Source: Corticium candelabrum (lineage: Eukaryota; Porifera; Homoscleromorpha; Homosclerophorida; Plakinidae). Taken from it: a stretch of 64,000 nt of DNA. Below, one piece after another: positions 1 to 16,368 of the stretch; within the stretch, counting starts at the first letter, position 1, and each line of letters opens with the position of its first letter. The DNA lies in the NCBI RefSeq assembly GCF_963422355.1, contig NC_085090.1, positions 2,039,411 to 2,103,410 on the forward strand, written 5' to 3'. Under the pieces are notes generated by a model. The model ran no database searches. It was given only the letters and a program-made list of their open reading frames with translations, and was not told the DNA's origin. A program made the translations under genes and the position numbers.

Positions 1-87
1 TTGCACAATGTGTTCAGTCTGCCAGTTGAATTCAATAAACTAGAGCAGTATAAAACCTACATTGAAATTTCAACTTTAATTAAATTC

Positions 88-4666
<4,579 letters not shown>

Positions 4667-5008
4667 TAGTGAGGATCTGAAGTTTGCACCTGTGTACAGA
4701 TCGAGTTATTGGGCGCCATCCAACAACCAATTGGTTGTTAATTAATAGCAATTAATTGCTGTCGGGTGCCACCTGCCGTAGAGCTATAGTGCATGCTATC
4801 TGCACGTGAAAAGGGAAGTGGCAAAACTTGTAGCCAATCAGCGAACGACAGATGGTTCACCCCATCAGACGCGGGACAGCAGAAGGCAACTTTCTGTGAC
4901 ACGTACGCGGCAGCTAGCTCTAGTTCGGGAGCACCTTTCTAGTTAGTAAAGGACTGTTGGTCTATTGCTAATGTCTGCGATTCAGTGTGGACTTTCTAGA
5001 GCTTTACA
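4667..5008. promoter_or_regulatory. Divergent intergenic region between the Tnp2-type and BEN genes
   Basis: The two start codons face away from each other across 342 bp, so this segment must hold both promoters or a shared bidirectional one. It has an inverted CCAATTGG motif near 4727 and TTAATTAA/AATTAATT stretches near 4738-4760, but no clear TATA box at a useful distance from either ATG. The promoter role is inferred from position. Confidence 0.5.
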
Positions 5009-8000
5009 ATGTCCAATCTGAAATCGACTACTAATGCTGCTGGAAAACTTCCGAAAAGTCGTCAGCGGAAAAAACCGTCCATGCTGCAGGATTTTGACGT
5101 GGAGGACTGCCCAACGTGGGACGGTGAGCCTAACGTATAGACAATCCACATGTACACGTATACGTGCAGATATATGTAGACATTGCAGCCCACGAGTCTA
5201 ACTAACTTAGTAAGCGCGTGTTTCCCGCCACTGCATGACTCGTGCTTTCATGCAGTTTCGGAATCAACGGATCAACGGTCTGTCACAGTTGAGTTTCAAG
5301 AGGATGGACGACGGAAATGTGTGTCGGACACAAAGGTTTGGAAACTGCAGAAAATGGACGAAGACTCCGATGAAGATCTGAAGTTTGACGATCTTCAGAA
5401 AGGGGACGTGGTTATGGCATACTGGAGCCCCAACAGGGCATACTATCCGGCTACATTAGTCAAAACCACAGAGGAAGGTGCCAGGCCAGAATATGTACTC
5501 TCTAGTACGAGACATGTATATGCATATTAGATTTGTGCATGAATAGGTAATTCTACCCGTGAGAGTGTAAAACGACAGCTCTGTCTCGACAAAGAGGTAC
5601 AGTAGATCTAAAGTATATGCATGGCCGTATGTGCATCATCACTGAACAGCTGTTCGATCATGTTTGCTGTAGGAACTTCAAGAGATGGAAAAATCCAAAA
5701 AACACAAAAAGAAGAGTCAGAAATCAGCAAAAGTAGCAGCTTTGAGCGCCCGAAATAGTAGTCTCTTGCAATCTGAGCCAACAGAGGACATGAAAGTACT
5801 CGTATTTGCATTTGTTAGAATAAACAGAGATATAATTCTATTTTCAGATACAGACATATCATTCCTCTACAACATCCACAACTTCTGTTTCTTCCAAGCA
5901 GGTTTGTGCATTTCTGGGATTTCCTTCTATGTGCATTATGGAAATACATAACTCATGTCCTTTTCAGACAGCAACACAATGGAATGATTCAAGACAGGTA
6001 TACTAGATATTGCCTGTATCCAATTTTTAGTAAACTATAAGTGCTCTCATTTCTTGACAAGGATACACAGGAAGTCACTAGAGATACGCAACGGGAGCCC
6101 AGCACATCTGATATTCTCCTCCAGTCTGACGAGGTATACTTCTTACTAATGTCATTACAAAATGTCAGATGTTTAATTTTTGGTGCAATATTTTATAGCA
6201 ATCTTCTACAAACGTTACTCTAGTGGCAATATTTGATGCCATAACAACGCTCCAGGAGATCCTAATTCCCATGTCAGAGAGGTTAGCAAGAGTTGAGAGT
6301 CTCTTAACAGCATCCTCAAATCAGGTTATTGAATTTAGTTAATTTTCTTAATGCCTCTCCATTTATGTGCATCTTCTATTACTACCCTTCTGTCTCTCTG
6401 TCTGTTAGTCTGTCTTTCTGCCTCTCTATTAGTCTGTCTGTCTGTTAATCTGTCTGTTGGTAAGTCTGTCTATCCGTTTCTGTCTGTTCGTCTGTCTGTC
6501 TGCCTATTAGTATGTCTGTCTGTCTGTCTGCCTATTAGTATGTCTGTCTGTCTGTCTGTATGTATGTATGTATGTCAGTCTGTATGTCTGTGTGTCTGCC
6601 TGTTAGTATGTCTGTCTGTTTGTTCTGGGACCACCAAAAGATGCTTTAGCAGTTCTTTTGGATTTGAAGGCATCCCTTTCTGAGATCGGTCTAGAAATCA
6701 AAGATGAAAAATGCAAATTGTATTTTCCCACTGCTCCTGATAATTTCAGCGCTGGTGTCCCAGTTAGCAAAGATGGAATCGACGTGTTGGGGTCACCTGT
6801 AGGCAATCATGATTATGTTCAGTCTAGGTGCCTGGCTGTGGCTAACATGGGCAGCTCGTTGTGTTCAAAGCTACTTGAACTTGACGACCCTCAGTGTGGC
6901 CTCCTTTTGCTCAGACATTGTCATGTCCCCAGGCTGAATTTTTTGGCTAGGACTGTGCCACCTGACAGGTTACTGCATGCAGCTGTTTGTCATGACCACC
7001 TTACAAGGGCTACTTTCACTGACATGGTTGGTTTGAACGAATTGGATGACACCGGATGGAGCCAGGCCACTCTGAAGGTCGGGTTCGGCGGATTTGGCTT
7101 ATCATCAACTCAGAAGATGGCTCACCTAGCATTTCTGGCGTCATGGGCACACTCTTTGAAAGAACTGCCATTGAGATTTCCACCTCTGAAAGATCGTTTA
7201 GAACGGTTTATTGAAGGTAGCAATACAGGACAACTTATTCGTACATTGGTGGCAAAACTACCACCCAAGTCGGGTGCAGATGATGACGAGCAGTTTCACA
7301 CCTTAGAGCAGATGACAGAATACCCTAGAAAATTGCAACATCGCCTGACGGTAGACGCTTCTCATAAACGATCAGAAGAAGTTATCAAAAGCATGAACTC
7401 AGAGAGACATGTTGCAAGGATCAGGTCCTTACACGGAAAAGGAGCTGGAGCATGGCTAGAGGTAATACCAACTTCAGACAAGAACGCACTGAAGCCGAAT
7501 GAATTTCGTGTAGCGTCTTGTATGAGGTTGGGTGCTGGTTTGCCTTTCAGCCGGCTGCTTAAGACGTGTGACTGTGGAACTGAGCTGGATCGCGAGGGCT
7601 ACCACCGTTTGACATGTAAATATGGAGGTGGACCTGTGTGGACGCATAACTCCATAGTGTCTGCATGGAGTGATTGCCTAAGCGATTTACTCATTCCCCA
7701 TCAAATAGAACCGAGACAGCGATTTGTAGACAACGAAAACCGGCCTGACATCACGCTTTACGACACTGACACTGGGATCACAAAAGAATGTGATGTTTCG
7801 ATAGCTCACCCTTGGAGCAAAGACATTATTAAAGGTGCAGCCAGAGAAGGTGGCCATGCAGCAGCTAAACGAGAGGCAGCAAAGTCAAAAAAATACTCAG
7901 AGGAATCGCTTGCGGATGGATCGAAGCCTATAGTTGTCCCACTCGTCTTTGAACACTTCGGCAGGTGGGGCTTAAAGGCTGACGAGCTGATGAATGAACT

Positions 8001-8815
8001 GGGGAAGAAGGCGAGAGGCTTTGATGGAAGAAGAATTGCGGTAGAGTTTAAAACCTTCTGGAGGAAAAGACTGTCTATTACTCTTCAAAAATGCAACAGC
8101 AGAGTGATTTTGCGGAAGCTGTCAAGGCTTTCTGTGCGCTCATTAGGAGATGACAGTGTTTTGGGAGTAGATAGAGACATTCAGTGTTTTACTCATTAGC
8201 AATAGTCTCGGACTACAAGTAGAACATTTCATTTTAACAATAACTGTTTGTAGTAGTGAAGATTGTTGACAATAAACTTGATTCTGTCTGTCTGTCTGCC
8301 TGTCTGGCTGGCTATATATATATATATTAGTCTGTCTGTCTGTTAGCCTGTTAGTCTGTTAATGTCTAGCTGGCTGGCTGTATCTGTCTGTATGTGTGTA
8401 TCATTGTATGTATGTATGTATGTATGTATGCATGCATGTATGTATTACCGTATCTATGTATGTATGTATGTGGCTCAATTGGTTAGAGTGTGCAGTTGGA
8501 GATTGACTACATCCGGGACCTTTGGGTCAGAGTTCAAGTGCGGGTGGGCCACATACATAAATTCCCTTGGGCAAGGAACTAACATACAATTGCCTCTCTC
8601 TCCGGAGTGTCAAGTTCTGTCCAAGAAGAAGAAGAAGTGACATATAGACAGTGACTGATGATAGCATTGTAGCGTTGTAGCATTGTAGCATCGTAGCATT
8701 GTAGCATCATAGCATCATAGCATTGTAGTAACCTGGGCCCTAAGGGTCCTTGTAACAAAAAAAAAAAAAATGTATCTATGTATCTATGTTGCATGTATGT
8801 CTGTTAACCTGTTGA

Positions 8816-8850
<35 letters not shown>

Positions 8851-9349
8851 CATGGAATCTATGTTACATGTATGTCTGTTAATCTGTTAATTTGTCTGTC
8901 TGTCTGTCTGTCTGTCTGCCTCATGGAATCTATGTTACATGTATGTCTGTTATTCTGTTAATTTGTCTGTCTGTCTGTCTGTCTCATGGAATATATAAGC
9001 ACATATTTCTTTGCAGTTACATGCAGTTGTATAAGATCAATGCATTTGATCCTATGGACCTTAATTAATTCTCAGCATCAATCCCATACAATTACAACAT
9101 CAAAATTTGTGTTACCTGTAAAGTTTGCTTGCTTGTCTTTCTGTCTGTCTGTCTGTCTGTCTGTCTCAAGGAATAAGCACAAATTTCAATGCAGTCACAT
9201 GCAGTTGTATAAGATTGATGCATTTGATCCTAAGGACCTTAAGTCTCTCCATCAATCCCATACAAATTCCAGAATCAAAATTTGTGTGTATTGCCTGTGG
9301 AGCTTGCTTGCCTGTCTGTCTGTCTGTCTGTCCGTCTGTCTGTCTGTCC

Positions 9350-9388
<39 letters not shown>

Positions 9389-10828
9389 ACTGTTTGTCTG
9401 CTACTGTCTCTCGGCTGTGACTCTTTCCCTGTCTGCCTGCCTGCAATAAGTGCACACTCCCGTGCTACATTTTGCAAGAGATTAGTACAGAAGCTGGCCT
9501 ATTCGATTCCCTATACCTACTTTGGAACTAGTATGATGAATGGGTCATCATTCTGCATCAATCCCATACAAATTACAGCATCAGCATTGTGCTTATTCTT
9601 GTGCTTGTTTCCCTGCTTTCCTGTCTGCCTGCCTGCCGGTCCCACATGGAATGTATACACTATTCCCGAGTTATTTGGGTATTTATGAGATACAGGAGAT
9701 ACAGGAAGCTTTTCCATTCGATCTCTCATACCTCATATGGAAATAGCTTGGGGAATTGGTCATCTTCTTGCATCATCCCATGCAAATTTAAGCATCAAAA
9801 AGTTGTGCTTTTTCCTTTGCTTGTTTGCTTGCATGGCAGTCTGTTGTCAGTCACTGTCTCTGAGCTCTAGCTGTCCCTATCCCTGACTGTTACTATTGCA
9901 TGGTCTGTCTGTCTCTATATCTGTCTGCCAGTGCGTCCTCACTTAAATAAATACTGTTTTATCTGCCCGTATCATTGCCTAGCTGTTTCAAATGGAATAA
10001 GCACAAATCTCCGTCCTGGAATTTTATGTGACCCATTTCACATACTATCTTATTTGGGATTAGTATATGAAGACTGGGCAAACTTCCTGCATTAATTAAT
10101 ATTGTACACAAATTCCAGTATATGAATTTGTGCACACTATCTGCCTGTCTGTCTTTCTGTTTCATGGCTATATCTGTTTGATGTTTCTCTTCGTCTTTAG
10201 TAGTATGCTTTCCTGATACGTTGTATGCATACTATGATAGGTCTAATAGATGACTTTCTGTTTGCACAGTCAGTTCAATCTCCTGCATCTCTACAAGTAC
10301 CAAGCACATACCAAGAGAAATTTTCTCCAAGTTCTCAGGCGCTGCTGTCTCCTTCTAATGTGTTCACCGATGAAGGTCAATGTGATGCAAAAAGTTGGTT
10401 GATTGGCCTGAAGTTGATTATTATAGCACATGTGTCTTATTACAGCTACAGTCTTCTTGGGTGATCCAAGTTTAGAAGTAAAAGTGAGCAGGAAGGCTCT
10501 AGTTAGAGCCTCTGTGAAAGCTGGGAGAAGGAACCAGCTGGCATTGAACTTACTGGACCTTCTATTTGAACAGAAAACCTTGGCAGAGTCCACAGTCAAT
10601 GGTACGAGAGATGGCAGCAAGAAGGCACTGGACAGCACCATCATTGACGCCATCAAAAGTAATAAAGGAATAGCATATAGTCTGTCTGGAATCTGATCCA
10701 ATGTCCGCTTACTACATATAGGTCACTGCTTTGAAAAGTTTCCCGTGACAAGCGCAGAAACGCCCAAGGAAGCCATGCAAAGACTAACAAAGTCCATCAC
10801 TGACAAGTGCACTTCTCTTGCAAAATAA
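5009..10828 (+). CDS. BEN-domain protein with Tudor/SH3-like segment, 376 aa, 9 exons
   Basis: Exons: 5009-5123, 5256-5494, 5673-5795, 5968-5997, 6062-6133, 6199-6324, 10270-10375, 10446-10658 and 10722-10828. All splice sites are GT-AG and every junction is in phase, giving 377 codons including TAA. Residues about 75-105 (KGDVVMAYWSPNRAYYPATL) look like a Tudor/SH3-type barrel used by chromatin readers. A lysine-rich linker follows (EKSKKHKKKSQK). Residues about 265-370 match the BEN domain pattern, with LLDLLFEQKTLAESTVNG and LDSTIIDAIK, and a closing ITDKC segment. BEN domains bind DNA or corepressors, so a chromatin or transcription role in the nucleus is inferred. Intron 6 is 3.9 kb, against 45-180 bp for the others, because mobile DNA fills it. 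An AATAAA-like signal overlaps the stop region. Confidence 0.85.
6370..6625. repeat. (TCTG)n-rich microsatellite, 5' flank of RLE retrotransposon copy 1
   Basis: Imperfect TCTG/CTGT and TATG units in intron 6 of the BEN gene. The retrotransposon sequence starts directly at its 3' edge. Confidence 0.9.
6625..8285 (+). mobile_element. 5'-truncated RLE-type non-LTR retrotransposon (copy 1)
   Basis: One uninterrupted frame runs from about 6625 to the TAG at 8197-8199, so the 3' half is intact. It begins in the C-terminal part of a reverse transcriptase (LSEIGLEIKDEKCKL, then VLGSPVGNHDYV) and continues through the thumb. Next comes a zinc knuckle of C-x-C-x9-H-x3-C form (CDCGTELDREGYHRLTC, about 7570-7620). 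A restriction-like endonuclease core follows, with RPD at about 7740, then E and D at x13 and x15 and a K-rich helix (AAKREAAKSKKY). This order is that of the R2/R4/NeSL-like clades. The catalytic FADD part of the RT is missing, as expected for 5' truncation during target-primed insertion. A short 3' UTR with AATAAA ends in a TCTG array. It lies in the same strand as the BEN gene, within its intron. Confidence 0.8.
8286..8470. repeat. TCTG, TA and TATG microsatellite block
   Basis: TCTG units directly abut the 3' end of the retrotransposon, followed by (TA)n and (TATG)n. Confidence 0.9.
8471..8771 (+). mobile_element. tRNA-derived SINE with poly-A tail
   Basis: The head is tRNA-like, with box A TGGCTCAATTGG at 8471 and a box B-like AGTTCAAGTGC near 8529. 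A body follows with CCCTTGGGCAAGGAACT and ATTGCCTCTCTC, a pattern common in invertebrate and fish tRNA SINEs. Next is a run of about seven 10-bp units of the form GTAGCATTGT (8662-8731), and the element ends in A13. The tRNA of origin cannot be named by eye. It sits in intron 6 of the BEN gene and would be mobilised by a LINE. Confidence 0.7.
8772..10165. repeat. Tandem array of 75-bp and 180-220-bp units, each with a TCTG core
   Basis: Three units of about 70 bp (starting near 8800, 8868 and 8938) carry TCTCATGGAATCTATGTTAC. At least two well-matched larger units (about 8988-9175 and 9176-9425) share GCAGTTGTATAAGAT, GCATTTGATCCTA and CATCAATCCCATACAA. Diverged partial units continue to about 10165. 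Every unit ends in a (TCTG)n run. The small ORFs here are translated microsatellite. Confidence 0.75.
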
Positions 10829-11987
10829 ATCTAGTAACAACTATATAGCGGTTTTGTTTTGCATCGACTTTTACGGTTTGTTCTTCTTTGGCTTTGAAAT
10901 ATGGAAATAAATGCACGTGTATGATACCACGTAGGCGTGTACAGTGTACCATATATAGACGCGAGCAGTCCAGGGACCATGGGGTGCAATCCCATCACGG
11001 ATTCACAGTGGGTCACCACGAATCCGCGTCGAATCCAGCCACGAACTCACAGTGGATCACCACGGATTCACGGTCAGTCACCGCAAATTCGACGCTACCT
11101 CGCCACGGAATCGCTGCGAGTCGCCGCGAAGTCACGACCAAATCTCTCCGCGAATTCGCGATGAGTCGCTTCGACAGACTCGCAGCGAATTCGACGCGAA
11201 TCCGAGGCAGATTTTCGTCATGGGTAGTGGTGTAAACTGTGCATGGTCCTCTAGATATGCGGTAATATAATACTGTGCGAGATGGCCGAGGAGGGTCACG
11301 AGTTCTGCTTGTAATACTGTAACGATTTTCTGCTTGTAATATAGTAAGAGTGATACTTTGGTAGCTACACTTACTCAAGTAGTGAACACGCGTGCGCACT
11401 AGTCACATGTCCAAGTCTGTCCCGATGTATCGATCTCTCGATCAAACAGCGGAAGCAGCAAGAGCTTTTTGAGCTTTCAGGCATCAAAAATTGGTAAGTC
11501 TCTTCGCCGCAGACTGCTATCATTAGCTGAACATTTCTACAGGTAGTAGAAACACGAGTCCGGCTCGCCGTTCTTGTTGCGCGATTTTCGACTACTGCAG
11601 TTGGAATATTACATGCTGTTTCCTTAGAATTTTAAGCAGGATGCACGGCTAACACTTTGCCGCACTTGATCTTTTGGCGGGTGACCAGAATTCTTGGCAG
11701 CGCAGACGAAGCTGTTGATCCCTATTTGACCTACATAATACTTAGATGACCTACAGTACAAGTCCAGTGACTGCGTTCGGAGTCCCGGTTTCTTTAAATT
11801 GATGTCAAAATTGGGTCACCCCAAACTCTTTCCTGCATCCGCCCCTGCTGACAGTCGATAAAGTAGGAAGAGAAAATGCTGTACGCGAAGAGAGAAGACG
11901 AGGCGCAATGCGAAAGGAACGCTTACAACTAGACAAGCTCAATGTCCAGAGACAACTTGAGGCCTTGCAGCGCTCGCTAAACGACCT
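10829..11987. other. Intergenic, with a CG-rich degenerate minisatellite at 10960-11230
   Basis: After the BEN gene there is no convincing gene. Between 10960 and 11230 short motifs such as GAATCCGCG, TCGCGAATTCG and GAGTCGC recur every 20-27 bp in both orientations, unlike the AT-rich surroundings. The rest appears unstructured. Confidence 0.55.
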
Positions 11988-13720
11988 ACAAGTACAAACG
12001 TCCAACGTTGAAGAGCTGCTTTCAGATGTCGAAGCTGCAAGGAAGCACAGGTTAGCATATTGCCACCAGCAATCTACAACCCGTTACATCGAAAACCGAA
12101 ACTGACTCCATCAGATGCGCGTATTTTACCATATGGGGCGATGGAGGTATTACCAGTTGATGGGCAATGTATGTCACGTAACGACGGCCAACGATTTTTT
12201 TAGATAAAATTTCTGGTGGTCCCTCTCGAAGAGGAGCCACAACTGGGGTTGGGGTTTGTAGGCACTTCGGCAACACGTTGTCACCAGTCCAGGTGAGTAC
12301 ACAAACGTCAACATTGCTAGAGGCAGTATTGGAAGGTGTGGGAATCATTGACCACAAAGTGGATAAGGATCCAGTGGCGAGCCAATGTAGAGAGACGTTT
12401 GGAGGAATAGGATGTCATATACGATACACCCTCGAGAAGACGCACGACCGTATGCAGTAGCTACCCTCGTCGGGTTTCGTTACCATATCACGACGAAGTG
12501 AAAGACGAATTAGAAAGAATGCGCTCAGTACAGGCAATTCGACAACACCTGGTCTGAAATCGTCTTGTCATGAGGTTTCGACTAATGTAATTATCAACTC
12601 GGTAGCTTCACGTTTTGGAGATATCCGGGGTTCTTTCACCGCGTAGCGCACGTAGTAGAACGTGCACCACTAACCATCAGTCCGAACTCAGATGACTCAA
12701 CACGCGGGTGTAAATAGATGAACCGGCTAAGAATTAACTGCATGGATGCGCGATACACAGAAGGATGCAGTGAAGGAGTGGTTTCGCAACAGCAGTTAAC
12801 ATGCAGTACAGAATGGTAATAAAAAGTGCATTCATTACTACTGACACGTGGTATGTTAGTTGTGAGTATACTACTACAGTCTGCTATTACTACAAGAGGT
12901 TTTATCGTTGTTTTTAATTAATTATTACCCCTTCTCTGTATACAAGCAGTCAGTACAAGTTGTTACAAAATAATGTCGGATACGGACTCTGAACGACTCG
13001 AGGGGAGTGAACTCAAAGTGGCTTGTCCAGTGTCTCTTGCTTCAAGCTCAGAGATGGTTAGTCTTGGCTGGAATTATTATCTCTGTCATACTGTTGAAAG
13101 TGCATCATCTGATCCTATTATACAATTTTCGCATCGCAGTTGAGAAAAACTACATAAACAAAGTATCTCGTGTAAGAGGAGACGGCGATCCCACGTACGA
13201 AATTTTTTGTTTAGATGTCGCAGTTCTTCAGACGATCCTCCTAGAGGAGGCTATACCACCGTCGGTGTTACCAAGACTACACGAACAAAGCTAATGTATT
13301 GCGTCTTCTTCGTCGCAAGCAAGCAGAGTCCTCAGCAGTGAAAGAGGCAATACCTTTGTCGGCTCAATCTCGTAGTAACAACACAAGACACGTTCGAGCG
13401 CTTATCCATGCAGCTATAGACCACATGCAGGTTTTGCAATTTGTCAAAAATACCAGCAAACAAAAACCCACAAAAAGTCGTCTCGTTTCCTGTAAATTGG
13501 ACACCGGTGCTAATCGCCTTATAAGGCCGCATGCACAACTACACATAAAGAACGTTTGCTGGTAACCAGAGGAGGTAGTGCATGCTTTCGCACATGCGTA
13601 TTAACCGACAACACGCCTTACGGCAGTGGGCGCGGTCATTACTTCGGCTGATCTGTTCGCCGCATGGTTTATCCTATTTGAAGCGTGTGCGATGCGAGGT
13701 GTTGTCTTACATGTTACACT
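11988..13720 (+). repeat. 1.7-kb dispersed repeat, copy 1
   Basis: This segment matches 19021-20732 closely and in the same order, with scattered substitutions and small indels. Both copies start at ACAAGTACAAACGTCCAACG and lose similarity just after GATGCGAGGTGTTGT. It includes a short ORF near 12973 starting MSDTDSERLE, broken further on by frameshifts. I do not recognise the coding content. Because unique sequence flanks both copies it is probably part of a mobile element, not a local tandem duplication. Confidence 0.75.
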
Positions 13721-14420
13721 AGCCACAGAAGTGGAACGGTTGCCCAAGTCTTGACGTGTCTTGAGTTACGTCATGACGCGTGGGTTAATCATGCATTTGC
13801 TTTTGTATACGTGGAGCCTTTGGGCCGTTACGCGCTGTTCTGAATAGAACAATAGTTGCTGAGAGGCGTTGCGTTGAGAAACCTCAAAGACTCTAAGATT
13901 TCACCTCGCAACTGCGACGATGGAACGGTGTGACGCGTCGGTATGCCATTTATACAGGCTATACTAATGTGTGCGTCTATTAGTCTAGCACGGTACCAAC
14001 TATTTAGTAAGAAATCGCCAAAAGCTGAACAACTGCCACCTACCATGTATGCATTAAACCATGCAGCACACACGTCGATCCAACTATCATGGCGTAGATT
14101 TACCGCCTAATTAATAAACGGAGCAGTGTGAGTACAACTGTGTATAAAACAACATTAGCTAAATCAAGAAAAAACGCTGTAAACCCAAGTTGCGTTCTTC
14201 TCAAGACGGTCTTGTGTCCAAGGCTTCAGTTACGCAAATTGTTATGCTCTAGTGCAGGTGTCGCACACTTCCAACGCTGCCAACACTCAAAATATTTATG
14301 TACTACAACATCTCTTTACATCCGTAATAGGTATATGACAGCAGAGTGGAATCTGTAACTGCTATGCCTCCTCCCAAAACGAAATGAGTTGCGTCGATTT
14401 AATGGCATGTAACGTACTTG
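13721..14420. other. No recognisable gene
   Basis: No long frame, repeat or RNA gene stands out. It may be the eroded 5' part of the Gypsy element that follows. Confidence 0.4.
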
Positions 14421-15545
14421 GCTAAATTCCTACCGAACTTATCAGAAGTGACCGGACTGTTACGCGAGTTACTCAAGAAAAGCTCTGCTTGGGTTCAGAA
14501 ACCCGAGCAACAAAAACATTTGGAAAGTTGAAACAGCTGTTGGCTAGTTCGCCGGTGTTAGCCTATTACTTACTGTCCAGAACACAGAACCATAGTATCT
14601 GGGCATGCGTCGTTCTACTGCATGGGGCAGTGTTATTACAGGTACAACAGGATGAATGGTGAGCACCCATTGCATACGTTTCACGTCCCCTTACTAACGC
14701 AGAAAAACGCTATGCATCACAGTGGAAAAAGAAGCACTGGCGAATACATGGGGATGTGAACGATTCGCGCAGTATTTGCTAGGAAGACCAGAGCCATTCA
14801 CGGTGGAGACGGATCACAAGCCGTTACATTAACAATCCTATACTTTAATACGCCAACCCACGCTTCCGTCTCTCTGGATGTCTGTAACGCGCCTATCGAC
14901 ACGACGCCTCTCTTGGATCGTCGCGAAACGCGGCGGCCCGTTCGAGTTCGGCCGTTGGAGACGAACGGTCGAGTCGGATTTCGCCCGGATTGCCTCCGAC
15001 GGCCAGAAACGAGACTTTGGCGGCCTGAAATGAGATGGGCCGGAGTTCTGTAATTGCTACAACGGATAGAGAATGCAAGATGCGTTCGCTGCAGTCGGAG
15101 TAAGCCGGCTCACCGGGCCGATTCTGCTTGCGTCGTACGTCTTTTTCGCGTCTTCTTGCCATCCTCTGGTCTAGATTAGAGTGCAAGATGCGCCCGGTGC
15201 AGCAGAGGTTTCAAGCCGGCTCATCGAGCCGCGTGTTCGTGCGTGTGCAAACGCGCAAAGATAGATTGCAACCGTCCACATAAACATTATAAACCGACTA
15301 TGTTTACGTTTTATCTCCTTGATGGAATGTTTGGTTATATAACAATATACAGTACGCAGCCATTTGGACTCATTTTATGAAATTTCCATCACACGTATAC
15401 ACGGCGCAGCTTCCTCTAGTTCTCAATATACAAGATTTAAGTTAATGTCCTCCTAGGCTATAGTATACAAAGGCCAAGTGCGCCTCGCCCGATACTACTA
15501 CAGCGCGGATTACGTCCCAGGGAAAGAACTCAGTGGCGACTCCAG
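14420..15545 (+). pseudogene. Ty3/Gypsy RT-RNase H remnant, interrupted by a 620-bp insertion
   Basis: Read across frameshifts, 14430-14840 gives the junction of reverse transcriptase and RNase H of Ty3/Gypsy elements: LLRELLKKSSAWVQKPEQQK, then EKEALANTWGCERFAQYLLG and FTVETDHKPL. The next expected block, RLARYYYSADYVPGKELSGD, appears only at 15470-15530. The segment 14841-15460 between them is therefore probably inserted. It is GC-richer and has two related copies of a 50-bp motif (near 15070 and 15180, GCAAGATGCG to GCCGGCTCA). Stops and frameshifts show the element is dead. Confidence 0.7.
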
Positions 15546-15839
15546 TGTCCAGACCACCATTAGAAGAAGGAAATGATTTGAGTCTGTAGATTCTCATTTT
15601 ATGCCTAATTTGCTGAAAGATCTAGTGGCAGTGAAGACGTTTAGATTTTAATTGGATTACTGATGTTGCTGTGACACGAGGGTTCATTTTCCACCTTTTT
15701 TATTTTACTTTGTAGGCTTCTCTTTCATAATTTATTGCGTATAATTATAATTTACAGTATATACTGCATACAACCCATCAGTTATCACACACACACGCAC
15801 GCACGCACACAAACCCAATCCACCTCCAATCTGACCAAG

Positions 15840-16140
15840 CTTATCATTAATAGCAACCAGACGTTCTTTCTCCACTTCAGATTCAAAGTCTACAAAAACA
15901 AAAAAATTCGGTAGCCACCGAAGCTGCAAAACCAAAGCCGGTCATGTCAATTATTCTCTGAGAATCAAGTACCTGAGATGAAGTGCGATTACATTTCAAT
16001 TTTCCAATGTATTGATACGTACCAGCAGTATTGACATGTGTAGATTATGCAGCTTGGATCACAATTCCCAAACTCTAGGTCAGGCAATTCCCCCGTATTT
16101 GCAAGCAATTCCAGAATATGTACCACAATATTTGCCTGTA
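15840..16140 (-). other. Candidate orphan exons
   Basis: On the minus strand, 16139 down to about 16022 reads as an open exon (HILELLANTGELPDLEFG) between a CTACAG acceptor and a GTACGT donor. A second open piece near 15890-15815 (DFESEVEKERLVAINDKLG) follows a TTTGTAG acceptor. I could not join them in phase and do not recognise a family. They may be eroded host exons or chance. Confidence 0.3.
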
Positions 16141-16368
16141 GACAATGAATACACAACAGAATATGACACATACTGAAGATGCCCATATTACAGTCTGCGT
16201 CAAAACTATTGACACATTTCCGGTTTACTTGTACTACTTTTAGAAAGTCTTCTTGTTTTCCTAGTTAATAAGAAACCCGCGCCAAATGTTTCTCAAACAT
16301 CTGAAAAGCAATCACAAAAGCTATTCCATAGTCTGCGCATCCGCTTAGAGACCTTTTCCATCGTCAAA

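Noticed and set aside
8770..9690. Cys/Leu/Ser-rich plus-strand ORFs and a TDRQ minus-strand ORF
   Set aside because: Translated TCTG/GACA microsatellites in a tandem array.
8772..10165. CRISPR-like array of regularly spaced repeats
   Set aside because: Spacers are themselves repeated and the context is a metazoan intron; it is a satellite-like array.
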